Source: an uncultured Gammaproteobacteria bacterium (GTDB taxonomy: Bacteria > Pseudomonadota > Gammaproteobacteria > Pseudomonadales > Azotimanducaceae). Taken from it: 34,742 nucleotides of DNA. How positions within the stretch are numbered: position 1 is the stretch's first letter; each line of letters begins with the position of its first letter. The stretch is from positions 1 through 34,742 of the forward strand of contig CAJWNY010000029.1 in the NCBI GenBank assembly GCA_913043815.1, given 5' to 3'. Positions 25,665 to 34,479 of the stretch are shown piece after piece. A model generated the notes under the pieces. The model saw only the letters and a list, made by a program, of their open reading frames with translations, searched no databases and was not told the origin of the DNA. Made by a program: the position numbers and the translations under genes.

Positions 25665-26411
25665 GTGTTCATTGATTCCCACTGTCATTTAAATTATTTA
25701 AACGAACCTGAGAAGGTTTTGCAGCGCGCACGCAGTGCTGGAGTATCCACTTGCTTGTGCATCAGCGTTGAACAAAAGTGCATAAATAAAGTCTTGGCAT
25801 TAGCAGATGCTCACGATGATGTATGGGCCAGTGTTGGTTTGCATCCTGATGCTGCAGCTGAATCTCTCGATTGGATAGAAGCGAATTTGTCTCACCCACG
25901 AGTGTTAGCGGTGGGCGAAACTGGGTTGGATTATTTGCTCGAAATCACTGATGAGGTAAAGTTGAGGCAGCAAGAGGCGTTTGATTTTCAGTTACAGTTA
26001 GCTCTCAAACACAATTTGCCGATTATTGTACATACCCGAAACGCGCAAGCTGACACGTTGGCTTTGATGGCGAAGTACCCTCAGGTTGAGGGCGTGCTGC
26101 ATTGTTTTACCGAGTCGTGGGATATGGCAGAACAAGCTTTAGATATGGGTTATTACATTTCGATCTCTGGTATTGTTACGTTCAAGAATGCCGAAAGCGT
26201 GCGCGAGGTAGCTCGTCAAGTGCCTATTGAGCGTCTTTTGATTGAGACAGATGCGCCCTGGCTGGCACCAGTTCCCAATCGGGGCAAAGACAATGAGCCA
26301 GCCTTCGTTGCAGACACCGCTAAATTTTTGGCTGAACTTCGCGACACAAGTTTGGAATTGCTGGCCGCTCAAACCAGTGCTAATTTCAATACGCTATTTA
26401 AACCGAGCTAA
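25665..26411 (+). CDS. tatD: TatD family metal-dependent deoxyribonuclease
   Basis: TIM-barrel metallohydrolase of the TatD family (YcfH subgroup by context), associated with DNA 3'-end processing and quality control. 248 aa. Metal ligands: His6 and His8 (DSHCHL), Glu85 (GETGLDY), His123 (VHTRNA), His146 (HCFTE) and Asp196 (ETDAPWLAP). The start is GTG 25665 with AAGGAG (25652-25657) 7 bases upstream. It ends 57 bases before a convergent peptidase gene, with a hairpin between. Confidence 0.95.
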   Translation: MFIDSHCHLNYLNEPEKVLQRARSAGVSTCLCISVEQKCINKVLALADAHDDVWASVGLHPDAAAESLDWIEANLSHPRVLAVGETGLDYLLEITDEVKLRQQEAFDFQLQLALKHNLPIIVHTRNAQADTLALMAKYPQVEGVLHCFTESWDMAEQALDMGYYISISGIVTFKNAESVREVARQVPIERLLIETDAPWLAPVPNRGKDNEPAFVADTAKFLAELRDTSLELLAAQTSANFNTLFKPS

Positions 26412-26430
26412 GCGCGCTTTTGGTTCAGAC

Positions 26431-26475
26431 TAAACCGCGAGTAAAGCACAGCTAGAGAACTTTGCGGTTTAAAGT
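26431..26475. terminator. Probable shared terminator of tatD and the S9 peptidase
   Basis: TAAACCGC (26431-26438) pairs with GCGGTTTA (26464-26471), and AAAG (26443-26446) with CTTT (26460-26463) inside it, between two convergent genes. The right arm contains the peptidase stop codon. The following AAAGTTTTCTG is only a weak T-tract for the tatD side, and the other side has none. Confidence 0.5.
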
Positions 26476-28727
26476 TTTCTGTTAAAGAAATCTAAAATTA
26501 AATTAAACCGGTGTATTGAAACGTGGGTTTCTTGCATGGAATGCTTTGCGCCAGGGTAGGTCATCAGTTCAAATGCTTTGTTGCGTTTCTGTAACTCGGA
26601 CATGAGCATTGTGGTGTGAGTGAAGAGCACGTTGTCGTCTGCCATGCCGTGAATGAGCAGTAGTGGGCCAGACAATTTTTGCACATGGGTCAGCACATTG
26701 CTTTCCTTATAACCCTCCACATTGTCGTTGGGTAAACCCATATATCTTTCTGTGTAATGGGTGTCGTAAATCTCCCAGTCGCTGACAGGTGCGACGGCGA
26801 CACCGGCTTTGAAATGATCTGGCGCTTTACACAAACTCATGAGGGTCATAAAACCACCGTAGCTGTGGCCAAATATGCCGACCCTAGACAAGTCTGCCCA
26901 CTGAGTTTGCGCCAGCACACTTAGCCCCAAGATTTGGTCGCCTACTTCAGGGCTACCCATGTTGCGGTAGAGGGGGGCTTCAAAGAAACGCCCTCGATTA
27001 GTGGAGCCTCTGTTGTCTAACTCCAATACGCCGTATCCGCGCTGGCAAAACATTTGAACTAACAGCGAACCCCATTCTTGTCGGACCTTTTGCGCGCCTG
27101 GCCCCCCGTAAACGTAAACTATGGTTGGGTGGGTGCCGGAGATGTCAGCTGGCGGTGTGAGCCGGTAGTACATTGACTGCCCATCATCCGCTTTGATCTC
27201 GCCAAAGGTAGATACCACATGGTGAGCATAAAACGGTTTGTAAGGGTGATCGTTATCAATCTGTTCGGAGAACAAACTAGCCAGTGTTCGGTTCGAATCC
27301 AAGCTCAAAAGGTTAATTTCTAACGGGTGATGTTCGTTACTAAAACGGTCGAGATATAAACCCTTATCTAGATTCAGTGCGGTCTCATGCCAACCTGGTG
27401 CTTGGGTGATTTGCTGGCTACTGTCCCCCGCTAACGCAACGCGAAATAAATGATTCTCGATGGGGCGCTGGTCCCAACCGCAGACATAGGCATGGGTGTC
27501 GCTTACGCCTAGCACTTGGTTGATGTGTTGAGGTCCGGTCAGCGGAGTTGTATCACCTTGACTATCTAAAATAAAAGCTTTTCTGCAACCCTCTGCTTCT
27601 GTAGAAAATAAGATGCGCCCATCGTTGAGCTGGAACAGATCTTCGGTCAGGTTTACCCAAGTTGCGGATCTATCCGTAAACAGCGTTTGCCAACTATATT
27701 CTACATATTCGATTTTCTTAAGCCATAGTGTTTGCTGCAGTCGATCTTGTATCTGGATGTATAAGCCAGTTTGCAGTGGATTAATTCTAGCTAAGTAAAC
27801 CTCATCGTCATTGGGTTCCCAAAGTAGTGTTGTTTTTTTTGTGCCTAGGTCGTAGTGATAAAGACATACGAGGGGGTTGTCTTTGCCGGTATAAGGATAC
27901 CTTTGCTCTACTGTCTTGCTGCCATCGGCGTCGATCTCTAAGCGGTAGGAAATGGCTACTGGTGAATTGTCGACTTTGCAGTAGAACAGGTGTTGTTCGC
28001 AGGGTGACCACCAGTGCCCATCAAATCTATGCATTTCTTCGGCGGCGAGAAAGTCTGCCAAACCATTGCTTACGGTATCACTGCCATCATTGGTGATTCT
28101 AAGTTCTTCGGCGACCAGCCTTGAAGTTTTGTCTGAATCTTTGTTTGCGACTCGAGCAGAGTCGGTTACTATTTCTTGAATATATAGATCGCCATTTCTA
28201 ACAAAACTGATTTTTTCCCCGCTCGGGCTGGTTTTGTAGGCGCTTTGTCGGTGGGACGCATTCGTCAGTATTCTAGGGGCAAGGATGGTTTTTGTATCTG
28301 CTTTCGCATCTTTTTTTGCCGCAACTTTAGCTTCAATTAAGTAGGCTTGCCCGTCGAGGCTGACCAGTGCTTGATCATTTTGGCCCAACCAAGAGTAGGC
28401 GGTAATACCGAAAGTAAATTGTCGCTTGCGTTCTCGCTCGGCTCTTTCTACATCCGTCAGGGCGGTAACATCCGCTGCATCCTTGCTTTCAAAAATTTCT
28501 GCACTGACCCATAAGCTATGTGCTTGCTGCTCAATGTCATAACGCCAAAGATCCATTTGCTGTGGGTTTTCTGTACTTGCTTTCAGGTAGGCAACAAATT
28601 TGCCGCTGGGCGCAATGCGCATTTGTTTAGGCGGCTGGGTTCGTAGGCCGGGTGCCGTAAAAAAGTGCTCTGGTGTAAGGCTTTGAGTTGCACTTTTTAG
28701 AGGAGGTGCTTGCGTAACGTTTGTCAT
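26469..28727 (-). CDS. S9 family dipeptidyl-peptidase IV-like serine peptidase
   Basis: Prolyl oligopeptidase-clan enzyme of 752 aa: N-terminal beta-propeller (DPP IV N-terminal type, about 30-480) and C-terminal alpha/beta hydrolase. The catalytic triad is Ser622 (GHSYGGF), Asp697 (HGMADDNV) and His729 (GAKHSM). The paired glutamates E230-E231 (AAEEMHRFDG) correspond to the motif by which DPP IV holds the free N-terminus of its substrate. This supports release of X-Pro or X-Ala dipeptides. I see no signal peptide, so it is probably cytoplasmic, where it would work with the neighbouring prolidase on proline-rich peptides. It starts at ATG 28727, 42 bases downstream of that gene. Confidence 0.92.
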   Translation of the reverse strand: MTNVTQAPPLKSATQSLTPEHFFTAPGLRTQPPKQMRIAPSGKFVAYLKASTENPQQMDLWRYDIEQQAHSLWVSAEIFESKDAADVTALTDVERAERERKRQFTFGITAYSWLGQNDQALVSLDGQAYLIEAKVAAKKDAKADTKTILAPRILTNASHRQSAYKTSPSGEKISFVRNGDLYIQEIVTDSARVANKDSDKTSRLVAEELRITNDGSDTVSNGLADFLAAEEMHRFDGHWWSPCEQHLFYCKVDNSPVAISYRLEIDADGSKTVEQRYPYTGKDNPLVCLYHYDLGTKKTTLLWEPNDDEVYLARINPLQTGLYIQIQDRLQQTLWLKKIEYVEYSWQTLFTDRSATWVNLTEDLFQLNDGRILFSTEAEGCRKAFILDSQGDTTPLTGPQHINQVLGVSDTHAYVCGWDQRPIENHLFRVALAGDSSQQITQAPGWHETALNLDKGLYLDRFSNEHHPLEINLLSLDSNRTLASLFSEQIDNDHPYKPFYAHHVVSTFGEIKADDGQSMYYRLTPPADISGTHPTIVYVYGGPGAQKVRQEWGSLLVQMFCQRGYGVLELDNRGSTNRGRFFEAPLYRNMGSPEVGDQILGLSVLAQTQWADLSRVGIFGHSYGGFMTLMSLCKAPDHFKAGVAVAPVSDWEIYDTHYTERYMGLPNDNVEGYKESNVLTHVQKLSGPLLLIHGMADDNVLFTHTTMLMSELQKRNKAFELMTYPGAKHSMQETHVSIHRFNLILDFFNRKL

Positions 28728-28769
28728 ATTCTTTATGTAGCTTTGTGCTTATTGAGAGGTTGTTGTTGC

Positions 28770-30134
28770 TCAGGCGTTCGCTGCGAGTGCAAAGGCGTCC
28801 CTTGTGAGATTGCGGGACGATGTTTGGGTAACGCACACATTGTCTTCAATCCGAATGCCGCCAAAGGGCATAAGGGCACTTATTTTTTGCCAATTAACCG
28901 CGGCCTTTGCTTTCTTGAGGGGTTCTAGGAGGGAAGGAATAAAGTATAGCCCAGGCTCAATTGTAAGAACCATATTTATATCCAAGGGCCTTGTAAGTCT
29001 TAAGGTGGAATAAGACGCTGGCGGCGGTGCCTGTTCGCCTTTGGGGTTTTTTTGGTGGCCACCAACATCATGTACTTGAATGCCAAGAAGGTGTCCCAGT
29101 CCGTGCGGGCAAAATGGCTCAGTCAACCCTTGGTCGAATGCCTCCTCAGCGCTGCAGGTGAGCAGGTTATGTTTGACCAACAGGTCGGCTAACTGTCTGT
29201 GCATGAGTTTATGTAGGTTTAAGTAATGGCTGCCCTTAGTAACAGCGCGGGTGAGTTTAAGTTGGTGGGCGTCCATCGAGGCAACGAGTCCGGCAAATTC
29301 ATCGCGAGCCTCAGCGGAGTAACAATTTTTGCCCACATGGGTTCGTGTGATATCGCTGGCATAACCGTTAAAGGTGCCGCCGGCATCAATGAGTAGACTA
29401 TTGAGGTATTTAGCAGCAGATCTATCTTGGTGTTGATAGTGCAGTAAGCTAGCGTGCTGATTTTGGGCAATGATGTTGGAGTAGGGGAGGCCCACTTCGT
29501 TGTGCCTGGTAGCTTTGAGGTAACTCAGGTGGATCTCAAATTCTGTAGCCCCTTCATGAAACGCCTTGGCTGCTGCGAGGTGGCCCAATACGCCAATATT
29601 GCTGGCGCATTGCATGGTTTCTAATTCATAGGGCGTTTTGCTACCGCGTTGAAAGTAAAGGTTGTGAATAAGGTCAACGGGGTTCACCGCGCAATTTTTC
29701 AATTTAGTCAGTAATTCCTCTTGAGCCTTACCGACAAATGCATATTTGGGTTTACCCGCTAACAACTCAGCGCAGCGAACAAAGAGGCTGGCTGAGTCCT
29801 CAAATAGCTCCACATCTAGGTGCTGACCATGATTTTCCGGCACCGGTGTTGGTGCATGCCAAAAATCTATCGGGCGAAAAAATAGCAGCGTCGGCTTTTC
29901 TCCCGGACGAACTACCAAGCAGGAATGTTCGGGGATCTGATCCTGTGGTAACCACTGTAGCAAATTGGGATTGGTTTTAAATGGTGCACCTTGGTCATCG
30001 TGAAAATACATGGCTTGTTCGCCGGCGTAGATCACCGCGCTGTCAAGGCCACATTGATCTAGCGCGAGGTTCCAGCGCTGGTTGATGGTTGAAAAATGGT
30101 CTGAGAATATTTCTAGCGGGGTTTCTAAATTCAT
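28770..30134 (-). CDS. pepQ: Xaa-Pro dipeptidase (PepQ-like prolidase)
   Basis: Cytoplasmic M24B metallopeptidase that cleaves X-Pro dipeptides; 454 aa, close to E. coli PepQ (443). The dinuclear metal site is seen in DAGGTFNGYASDITRT (two Asp), the His of HGLGHLLGIQVHD, the Glu of TIEPGLYFIP and the Glu of GGIRIEDNV. The Met at 30134 matches the family start and follows AAGG; an upstream in-frame extension to 30323 encodes a hydrophobic, proline-rich stretch that is not part of the family. It is probably co-transcribed with the DPP IV-like gene, forming a two-step pathway for proline-containing peptides. Confidence 0.93.
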   Translation of the reverse strand: MNLETPLEIFSDHFSTINQRWNLALDQCGLDSAVIYAGEQAMYFHDDQGAPFKTNPNLLQWLPQDQIPEHSCLVVRPGEKPTLLFFRPIDFWHAPTPVPENHGQHLDVELFEDSASLFVRCAELLAGKPKYAFVGKAQEELLTKLKNCAVNPVDLIHNLYFQRGSKTPYELETMQCASNIGVLGHLAAAKAFHEGATEFEIHLSYLKATRHNEVGLPYSNIIAQNQHASLLHYQHQDRSAAKYLNSLLIDAGGTFNGYASDITRTHVGKNCYSAEARDEFAGLVASMDAHQLKLTRAVTKGSHYLNLHKLMHRQLADLLVKHNLLTCSAEEAFDQGLTEPFCPHGLGHLLGIQVHDVGGHQKNPKGEQAPPPASYSTLRLTRPLDINMVLTIEPGLYFIPSLLEPLKKAKAAVNWQKISALMPFGGIRIEDNVCVTQTSSRNLTRDAFALAANA

Positions 30135-30400
30135 CTCATTAAGCCTTATCCGAGCTGGGTTGGAGTAGTGTAATAGGGCGAGCGCTTTCACACCATCTAA
30201 ACAGGCGGGACGTCGGGGTTGTCTGATAAAATTGTGTGGGGGAGGAAAAGGAACCAGCAACCAAACCAGTAACAGAGCGACCAAAAGTGAAGTTAAGGGA
30301 CATTCTTTGACTGGGGCGCGCAAAACTTAGGTCAATGATTCCTCCCCAGCACATCTCATGTTAGATTCGACTTTGGTAAGTTTTTCAAAAAGGGGACAAA
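30135..30400. other. Divergent pepQ-XDH intergenic region
   Basis: 266 bases between pepQ (reverse) and the FAD-subunit gene (forward). It should hold both promoters, but I find no confident -35/-10 pair. The only clear site is AAAAAGGGGAC just before ATG 30401. Confidence 0.4.
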
Positions 30401-31276
30401 ATGGAGAGTTACGGATATGTAGCGCCGAGTTCAATTGCCGAAGTGCTGGCAGTGCTTAATGAAAGCACCAGTGCCGGGCGAATGACTCAGTTACTGGCGG
30501 GCGGGTCAGATGTCCTTGTGCAAATGCGGATGCCAAATCATCAACCCCGAACCATTGTTGATATTAAAAAATTAGCCGAGACCAATCGTTTAGAAGTAAA
30601 TGCCGAGGGCATTTATATTGGCGCAGCTGTTTCTAGTGCCGTGATGAACGAGCACCAAGGCTTGCGAAAAGCGATGCCCGGTTTATTGGAAGCCGGCGAT
30701 CTTATTGGTTCAACGCAAGTCCAGGGTAGAGCGACAATTTGCGGCAACCTGTGCAATGCATCCCCAGCTGGAGACAGTATTCCTGCACTGATCGCGGCAG
30801 ATGGTATATGCGATATCGCTACAGCAAGTGGTACCCGTGAGATGCCAGTAGGAGATTTTGTCGTAGGTGTAGGCAAAAATGCCCTTCGGGAAGGCGAGTT
30901 TCTACTCGGCGTGAAATTTGCGATGCCAAAAGCGAGCACTAAGGACGCGTACCTGCGTTTTACCCCTCGGACCGAAATGGATATAGCCGTAGCTGGTGTT
31001 GGGGTTAGAGTCAGCGTTGAAAACGGAATTTGTACTGACGCGCGAGTGTCAATTGGCGCAGTTGCGCCCACCGCTTTGTTAGTTACCACCGCTGCTGATG
31101 CACTAATTGGTAGTTCGCTTGACGAGGCTGCACTCGCTGCTGCGGGACAAGCTTGCAGGGACAGCGCGTCGGCAATCAGTGATAAACGCGGCACTGCCGA
31201 ATATCGACAGAAGGTCGTCGCTGTTTTATGTAAACGTGCAATCGCAATTGCGCACAAGCGAGCGCTGGAGAATTAA
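30401..31276 (+). CDS. Xanthine dehydrogenase/CO dehydrogenase-type FAD subunit
   Basis: Medium, FAD-binding subunit of a molybdenum hydroxylase (CoxM/XdhB type), 291 aa. FAD motifs AGGSDVLVQMR (about 33-43) and TICGNLCNASPAGDS are typical, and the C-terminal part matches the CO dehydrogenase flavoprotein C-domain. AAAGGGG upstream of ATG 30401 is a good ribosome-binding site. The [2Fe-2S] gene starts one base after its stop. The large molybdopterin subunit that binds substrate is not next to it, so the substrate (purine, aldehyde, CO or other) cannot be named. Confidence 0.9.
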   Translation: MESYGYVAPSSIAEVLAVLNESTSAGRMTQLLAGGSDVLVQMRMPNHQPRTIVDIKKLAETNRLEVNAEGIYIGAAVSSAVMNEHQGLRKAMPGLLEAGDLIGSTQVQGRATICGNLCNASPAGDSIPALIAADGICDIATASGTREMPVGDFVVGVGKNALREGEFLLGVKFAMPKASTKDAYLRFTPRTEMDIAVAGVGVRVSVENGICTDARVSIGAVAPTALLVTTAADALIGSSLDEAALAAAGQACRDSASAISDKRGTAEYRQKVVAVLCKRAIAIAHKRALEN

Positions 31277-31277
31277 G

Positions 31278-31757
31278 ATGGCTAGATTACATGTTGAATC
31301 AACAATTAACGGTGAGGCTCAGGAATTTTTATGTGACGCAAATCAGTCGCTATTAGATGTATTACGCGATGAATTAGGCCTTACGGGCACCAAAGAGGGC
31401 TGTGGTACTGGTGATTGCGGTGCATGTTCGGTGCTGCTAGATGGCCGCTTGGTTTGTTCTTGCCTAATGCTTGGCGTGGAAGCTTCGGGTAGCGAGGTGG
31501 AGACCATTGAAGGCATAGCCGGTGATGAGGGCTTGCATCCATTACAGAATGCTTTTCTAGAGAACGCTGCATTGCAGTGCGGGATCTGCACTCCCGGGTT
31601 TATTGTGGCGTCGAAGGCATTGCTGGAAAAGCACCCTAATCCGGATGAAAGCACTATTCGCTATTGGTTAGCTGGAAATCTTTGTCGCTGCACCGGCTAT
31701 GATAAAATCATCCGGGCGGTACAAGATGCAGCCGCGAAAATGTCACACCCTGCCTAA
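31278..31757 (+). CDS. Xanthine dehydrogenase/CO dehydrogenase-type [2Fe-2S] subunit
   Basis: Small iron-sulfur subunit (159 aa) of the same molybdenum hydroxylase. The plant-type ferredoxin domain has Cys42, Cys47 and Cys50 (GCGTGDCGAC) and Cys62. The second cluster domain has Cys101, Cys104 (CGICTPG) and Cys136, Cys138 (CRCTGY). All eight ligands are present, so it should pass electrons from the Mo site to FAD. ATG 31278 has GGAG 7 bases upstream, inside the end of the FAD gene. An unrelated ribokinase-like gene follows after 213 bases in place of the large subunit. The inverted repeat GGATGC/GCATCC (31774-31802) lies in that gap. Confidence 0.94.
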   Translation: MARLHVESTINGEAQEFLCDANQSLLDVLRDELGLTGTKEGCGTGDCGACSVLLDGRLVCSCLMLGVEASGSEVETIEGIAGDEGLHPLQNAFLENAALQCGICTPGFIVASKALLEKHPNPDESTIRYWLAGNLCRCTGYDKIIRAVQDAAAKMSHPA

Positions 31758-31970
31758 AGTAAATGTCGAAATAGGATGCGGTACCTAATTTGGGCTGCAT
31801 CCGACTCAAACTGCACTGCCACTAATCGGCCCTCCCTAAATTTCTTATTCGTCTAGGATATAAGAGCCTATGAAAGGCTGTAAAAGCTAGTAAACCTAAA
31901 GCAAATAAATTTAACAAGTGGGTCTAAGTGGGTTGCTGGAAATGCCTAACTTAATTGGAGATACAGTTCG

Positions 31971-32882
31971 ATGCCAAAGTTAATAAATATCGGTTCGTTG
32001 TGTATTGATTATGTTTATAGCGTAACCGAGATCGCCAAAGTAGGGGAAACTGTGGCAAGCCCAACTATGTCCGTGTTCCCGGGGGGGAAAGGTCTCAATC
32101 AATCTATTGCTGCGGCTAAGGCAGGCATCAAAGTTGAGCATTTTGGCGCTGTTGGTGCTGATGGCTTTGAGCTTGTTGAATTCTTGCAGGCAGCCGGGGT
32201 AGGGGTGAGTAATATCGTTTCGTTGCCCGGTCGAACTGGCCATGCGGTTATCCAAATTAACAGCCAAGGTGAAAATTCCATTGTTATCGCCGGTGGTACC
32301 AACCGCGAAATACCTCAACAAATCATAAGTAATGCTGTTGCATCGGCCAAAGGTGGCGGCTGGATACTCATGCAGAATGAGACCAATGATGTTAGCGAAA
32401 TAATTCAGTTAGCTAGCGCTGCCGATTGCAAGGTGGCGCTAAATTTGGCGCCAGCGGATGCACATGTCCAAAGCTACAACTATGCGCTGGTAGATTTGCT
32501 GATTGTTAACGAACTAGAGGCGATGGCTGTCAGTGAGTGCACATCTGTAGGCGAAGCTTTTGCGCGCCTAATTGCAACCTATCCTGATATGAACTTGGTC
32601 CTAACTCTGGGGAGGAATGGGCTGCGGTATTACCAAACAGAGGGTGGTATCAGTGGGGATTTAGGCGCATTTGAGGTCAATGTAGTGGACGAAACTGCAG
32701 CCGGAGATACCTTCGTGGGATATTTACTGGCGGGGCTGGTTAGAGGTGATAGTCTGCGTGATGTTTTATTGGAGGCCAGCGCGGCTGGGGCGCTAGCAAC
32801 TACACGATCGGGGGCAGCACCTGCGGTACCCGAGCTAGAAGAGGTGCGCGGGTTAATAAAGGCGCAACCCAGCAGAGCATAG
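31971..32882 (+). CDS. PfkB family carbohydrate kinase, ribokinase-like
   Basis: Cytoplasmic sugar kinase of the ribokinase family, 303 aa. GGKGLNQSIAAAKAG is the N-terminal sugar-binding motif as in RbsK, and DETAAGDTF is the C-terminal ATP/anion-hole motif with the catalytic Asp; NLAPA and NELEAM also match RbsK. Ribose is the most likely substrate type, but other pentoses or nucleosides are possible. There is no ribose transporter or regulator in the window. Next to the molybdenum-hydroxylase genes, a role in nucleoside or purine salvage is imaginable but unproven. Confidence 0.85.
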   Translation: MPKLINIGSLCIDYVYSVTEIAKVGETVASPTMSVFPGGKGLNQSIAAAKAGIKVEHFGAVGADGFELVEFLQAAGVGVSNIVSLPGRTGHAVIQINSQGENSIVIAGGTNREIPQQIISNAVASAKGGGWILMQNETNDVSEIIQLASAADCKVALNLAPADAHVQSYNYALVDLLIVNELEAMAVSECTSVGEAFARLIATYPDMNLVLTLGRNGLRYYQTEGGISGDLGAFEVNVVDETAAGDTFVGYLLAGLVRGDSLRDVLLEASAAGALATTRSGAAPAVPELEEVRGLIKAQPSRA

Positions 32883-32931
32883 TCTCCTTTTTCAGGGAAG
32901 TATTTTGGGGGCTTTTTTAAGGGCAGGCTTT

Positions 32932-32961
32932 AGCGGCCCATTAACTCGAGTATCGGGCGCT
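32932..32961. terminator. Hairpin between convergent kinase and HAD genes
   Basis: AGCGGCCC (32932-32939) and GGGCGCT (32955-32961) form a seven-pair stem with one bulged G in the 98-base convergent gap. It could end both transcripts, but no T-tract follows on either strand. Confidence 0.3.
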
Positions 32962-32980
32962 GAAAGTGTTTGAGGGCTAG

Positions 32981-33655
32981 TTACACATCAAATGTAAGGC
33001 CAGTGACCTCGGCTAAGTCAGCAATGGCTTGGTCTTCTCCGAGTACCTTTATGGTTTGCATGCCAAGGCTTCTTGCAGGTTTAAGGTTAATGCCTAGATC
33101 ATCTAAAAATACAGCTTTAGTAGGGGATACGCCAAGTTTCTCGCAGGTGCGCGTATAAATTTCAGGGTTCGGTTTTCTGATGCCCTCCTTGCTAGATTCA
33201 ACAACTAAGCTGAATATACCCATAACGCTGGCCACTGAATTTGCCTTTGCTTGGTCAGTATCCATCCCCGGTCCGTGACCCGCTTTTACGTTGTTGGTAA
33301 TACAAGCCACCATGAAGTGTTGCTTACATATCTTTAAAACTTCAACCATTCTTGGACGTAGTGTGCCGCTGAGCCTTGCGATAACCGCTTTGCCAGGAAT
33401 TCTGTGGCCTTTGGCCTCGCTCTCAGCAGCAAATAGTTCGTCAAAACCATCCATGCTTACGCTGTTCGACTCAAATTGCGCCCAGGCATTGGTTTCAGGG
33501 TTTACTGCATTGATGCTTCTTATGAAGTCTTTTGGAGCGCCTACCTCAGCCTCTAAAACATTGAACGCTTCAAATGGACTACTTGTGAAAACGCCACCAA
33601 AGTCCCAGATAATGGCTTCTATGTTTGGGTTTGCTAATTGTGCCTGTTGGGTCAT
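32981..33655 (-). CDS. HAD superfamily hydrolase, subfamily IA
   Basis: Haloacid dehalogenase-like phosphatase of 224 aa. The expected nucleophile position reads IWDFGGVFT: the first Asp of DxD is present, but the second position is Gly, as in the epoxide-hydrolase-N-terminal/ACAD10-like HAD group. Motif II (ITNN), the motif III lysine (RKPNPEIY) and motif IV (FLDDLGINL) follow. The cap is helical and inserted after motif I. No signal peptide. The substrate is unknown; loss of the second Asp may mean slow or altered phosphatase chemistry. It is divergent from the dienelactone hydrolase gene (146-base gap). Confidence 0.82.
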   Translation of the reverse strand: MTQQAQLANPNIEAIIWDFGGVFTSSPFEAFNVLEAEVGAPKDFIRSINAVNPETNAWAQFESNSVSMDGFDELFAAESEAKGHRIPGKAVIARLSGTLRPRMVEVLKICKQHFMVACITNNVKAGHGPGMDTDQAKANSVASVMGIFSLVVESSKEGIRKPNPEIYTRTCEKLGVSPTKAVFLDDLGINLKPARSLGMQTIKVLGEDQAIADLAEVTGLTFDV

Positions 33656-33801
33656 GCTTAATCCTTATTATGATTTACTAAAACCCAGAGCATAATGCTT
33701 CCGTGCCTGACTGACGATGCACTTCATCAAATTAGATGCACACAAGTTAGCATGCGCTTAGTATAGGGCGCTTAACTGTTGATAAGTGTTAGAGGAATAT
33801 T

Positions 33802-34479
33802 ATGGGCCAAGACATAAAGGTAATGACAAAGGATGGCAGCTCAATTGGTGCTTATATGACGGAACCCGAAGCAGGGGTAGCGCGCTTAGGCAGCGTCGTT
33901 GTGATTCAGGAAATATTTGGTGTTAATGGGCACATTCGAGAAGTGACTGACGGCTATGCCGCGCAGGGTTATTTAGCTATTGCACCAAAGATCTTTGATC
34001 GCATAGATAGCAATATCGAACTTGGCTATACCGACGCCGACATGGGCAAGGGTATTGAGCTGGCATTTCAAAAGCTCAATCTTGAGCAAACATTGGTCGA
34101 CCTTCAGGCAACCATTGATTTGGCTGGCGAGAATGGAAAGGTTGGCGTTGTCGGGTATTGTTTTGGCGGGCTATTAACATGGCTTGCAGCTTGCGGACTT
34201 TCCGGTGTGCATGCGGCCTCAAGCTATTACGGCGGGGGTATCGTTGGTAACTTAGACAAGCAGGCAAAGTGCCCGACGATTATGCATTTTGGTGAGTTAG
34301 ATGCGCACATTCCGTTGTCAGATGTGGAAAAAATCAAGTCTGCTCAGGGCAATGTGCCCGTGCATGTTTACGCCGCTGATCATGGGTTTAACTGTAATCA
34401 TCGCGGTAGCTTTGACGAAGAGTCCTCACAGTTAGCCCTAGAGCGCACACTGGCGCACTTTGTTAAACATTTGAGTTAG
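33802..34479 (+). CDS. Dienelactone hydrolase family protein
   Basis: Alpha/beta hydrolase of 225 aa with the dienelactone-hydrolase triad: nucleophilic Cys in GYCFGG, Asp in GELDAHIP and His in ADHGFNC. QEIFGVNGHIREVTDGYAAQGYLAIAP is the standard N-terminal core. Family members open lactone rings in chloroaromatic breakdown, but many chromosomal copies act on other esters. No other ring-cleavage genes are present here, so a general carboxylic-ester hydrolase role is more likely. It starts at ATG 33802, with AGAGGA upstream. Confidence 0.92.
   Translation: MGQDIKVMTKDGSSIGAYMTEPEAGVARLGSVVVIQEIFGVNGHIREVTDGYAAQGYLAIAPKIFDRIDSNIELGYTDADMGKGIELAFQKLNLEQTLVDLQATIDLAGENGKVGVVGYCFGGLLTWLAACGLSGVHAASSYYGGGIVGNLDKQAKCPTIMHFGELDAHIPLSDVEKIKSAQGNVPVHVYAADHGFNCNHRGSFDEESSQLALERTLAHFVKHLS

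Noticed and set aside
30135-30323. N-terminal extension of PepQ with a hydrophobic segment as a signal peptide
   Set aside because: The family starts at Met 30134, which has its own AAGG; the extension has Pro-rich non-family sequence and PepQ is cytoplasmic.
30613-31257. 214-codon open frame on the reverse strand inside the FAD-subunit gene
   Set aside because: The forward frame has clear FAD-binding motifs and a good ribosome-binding site; the reverse frame is low-complexity Ala/Pro/Ser-rich with no family signal.
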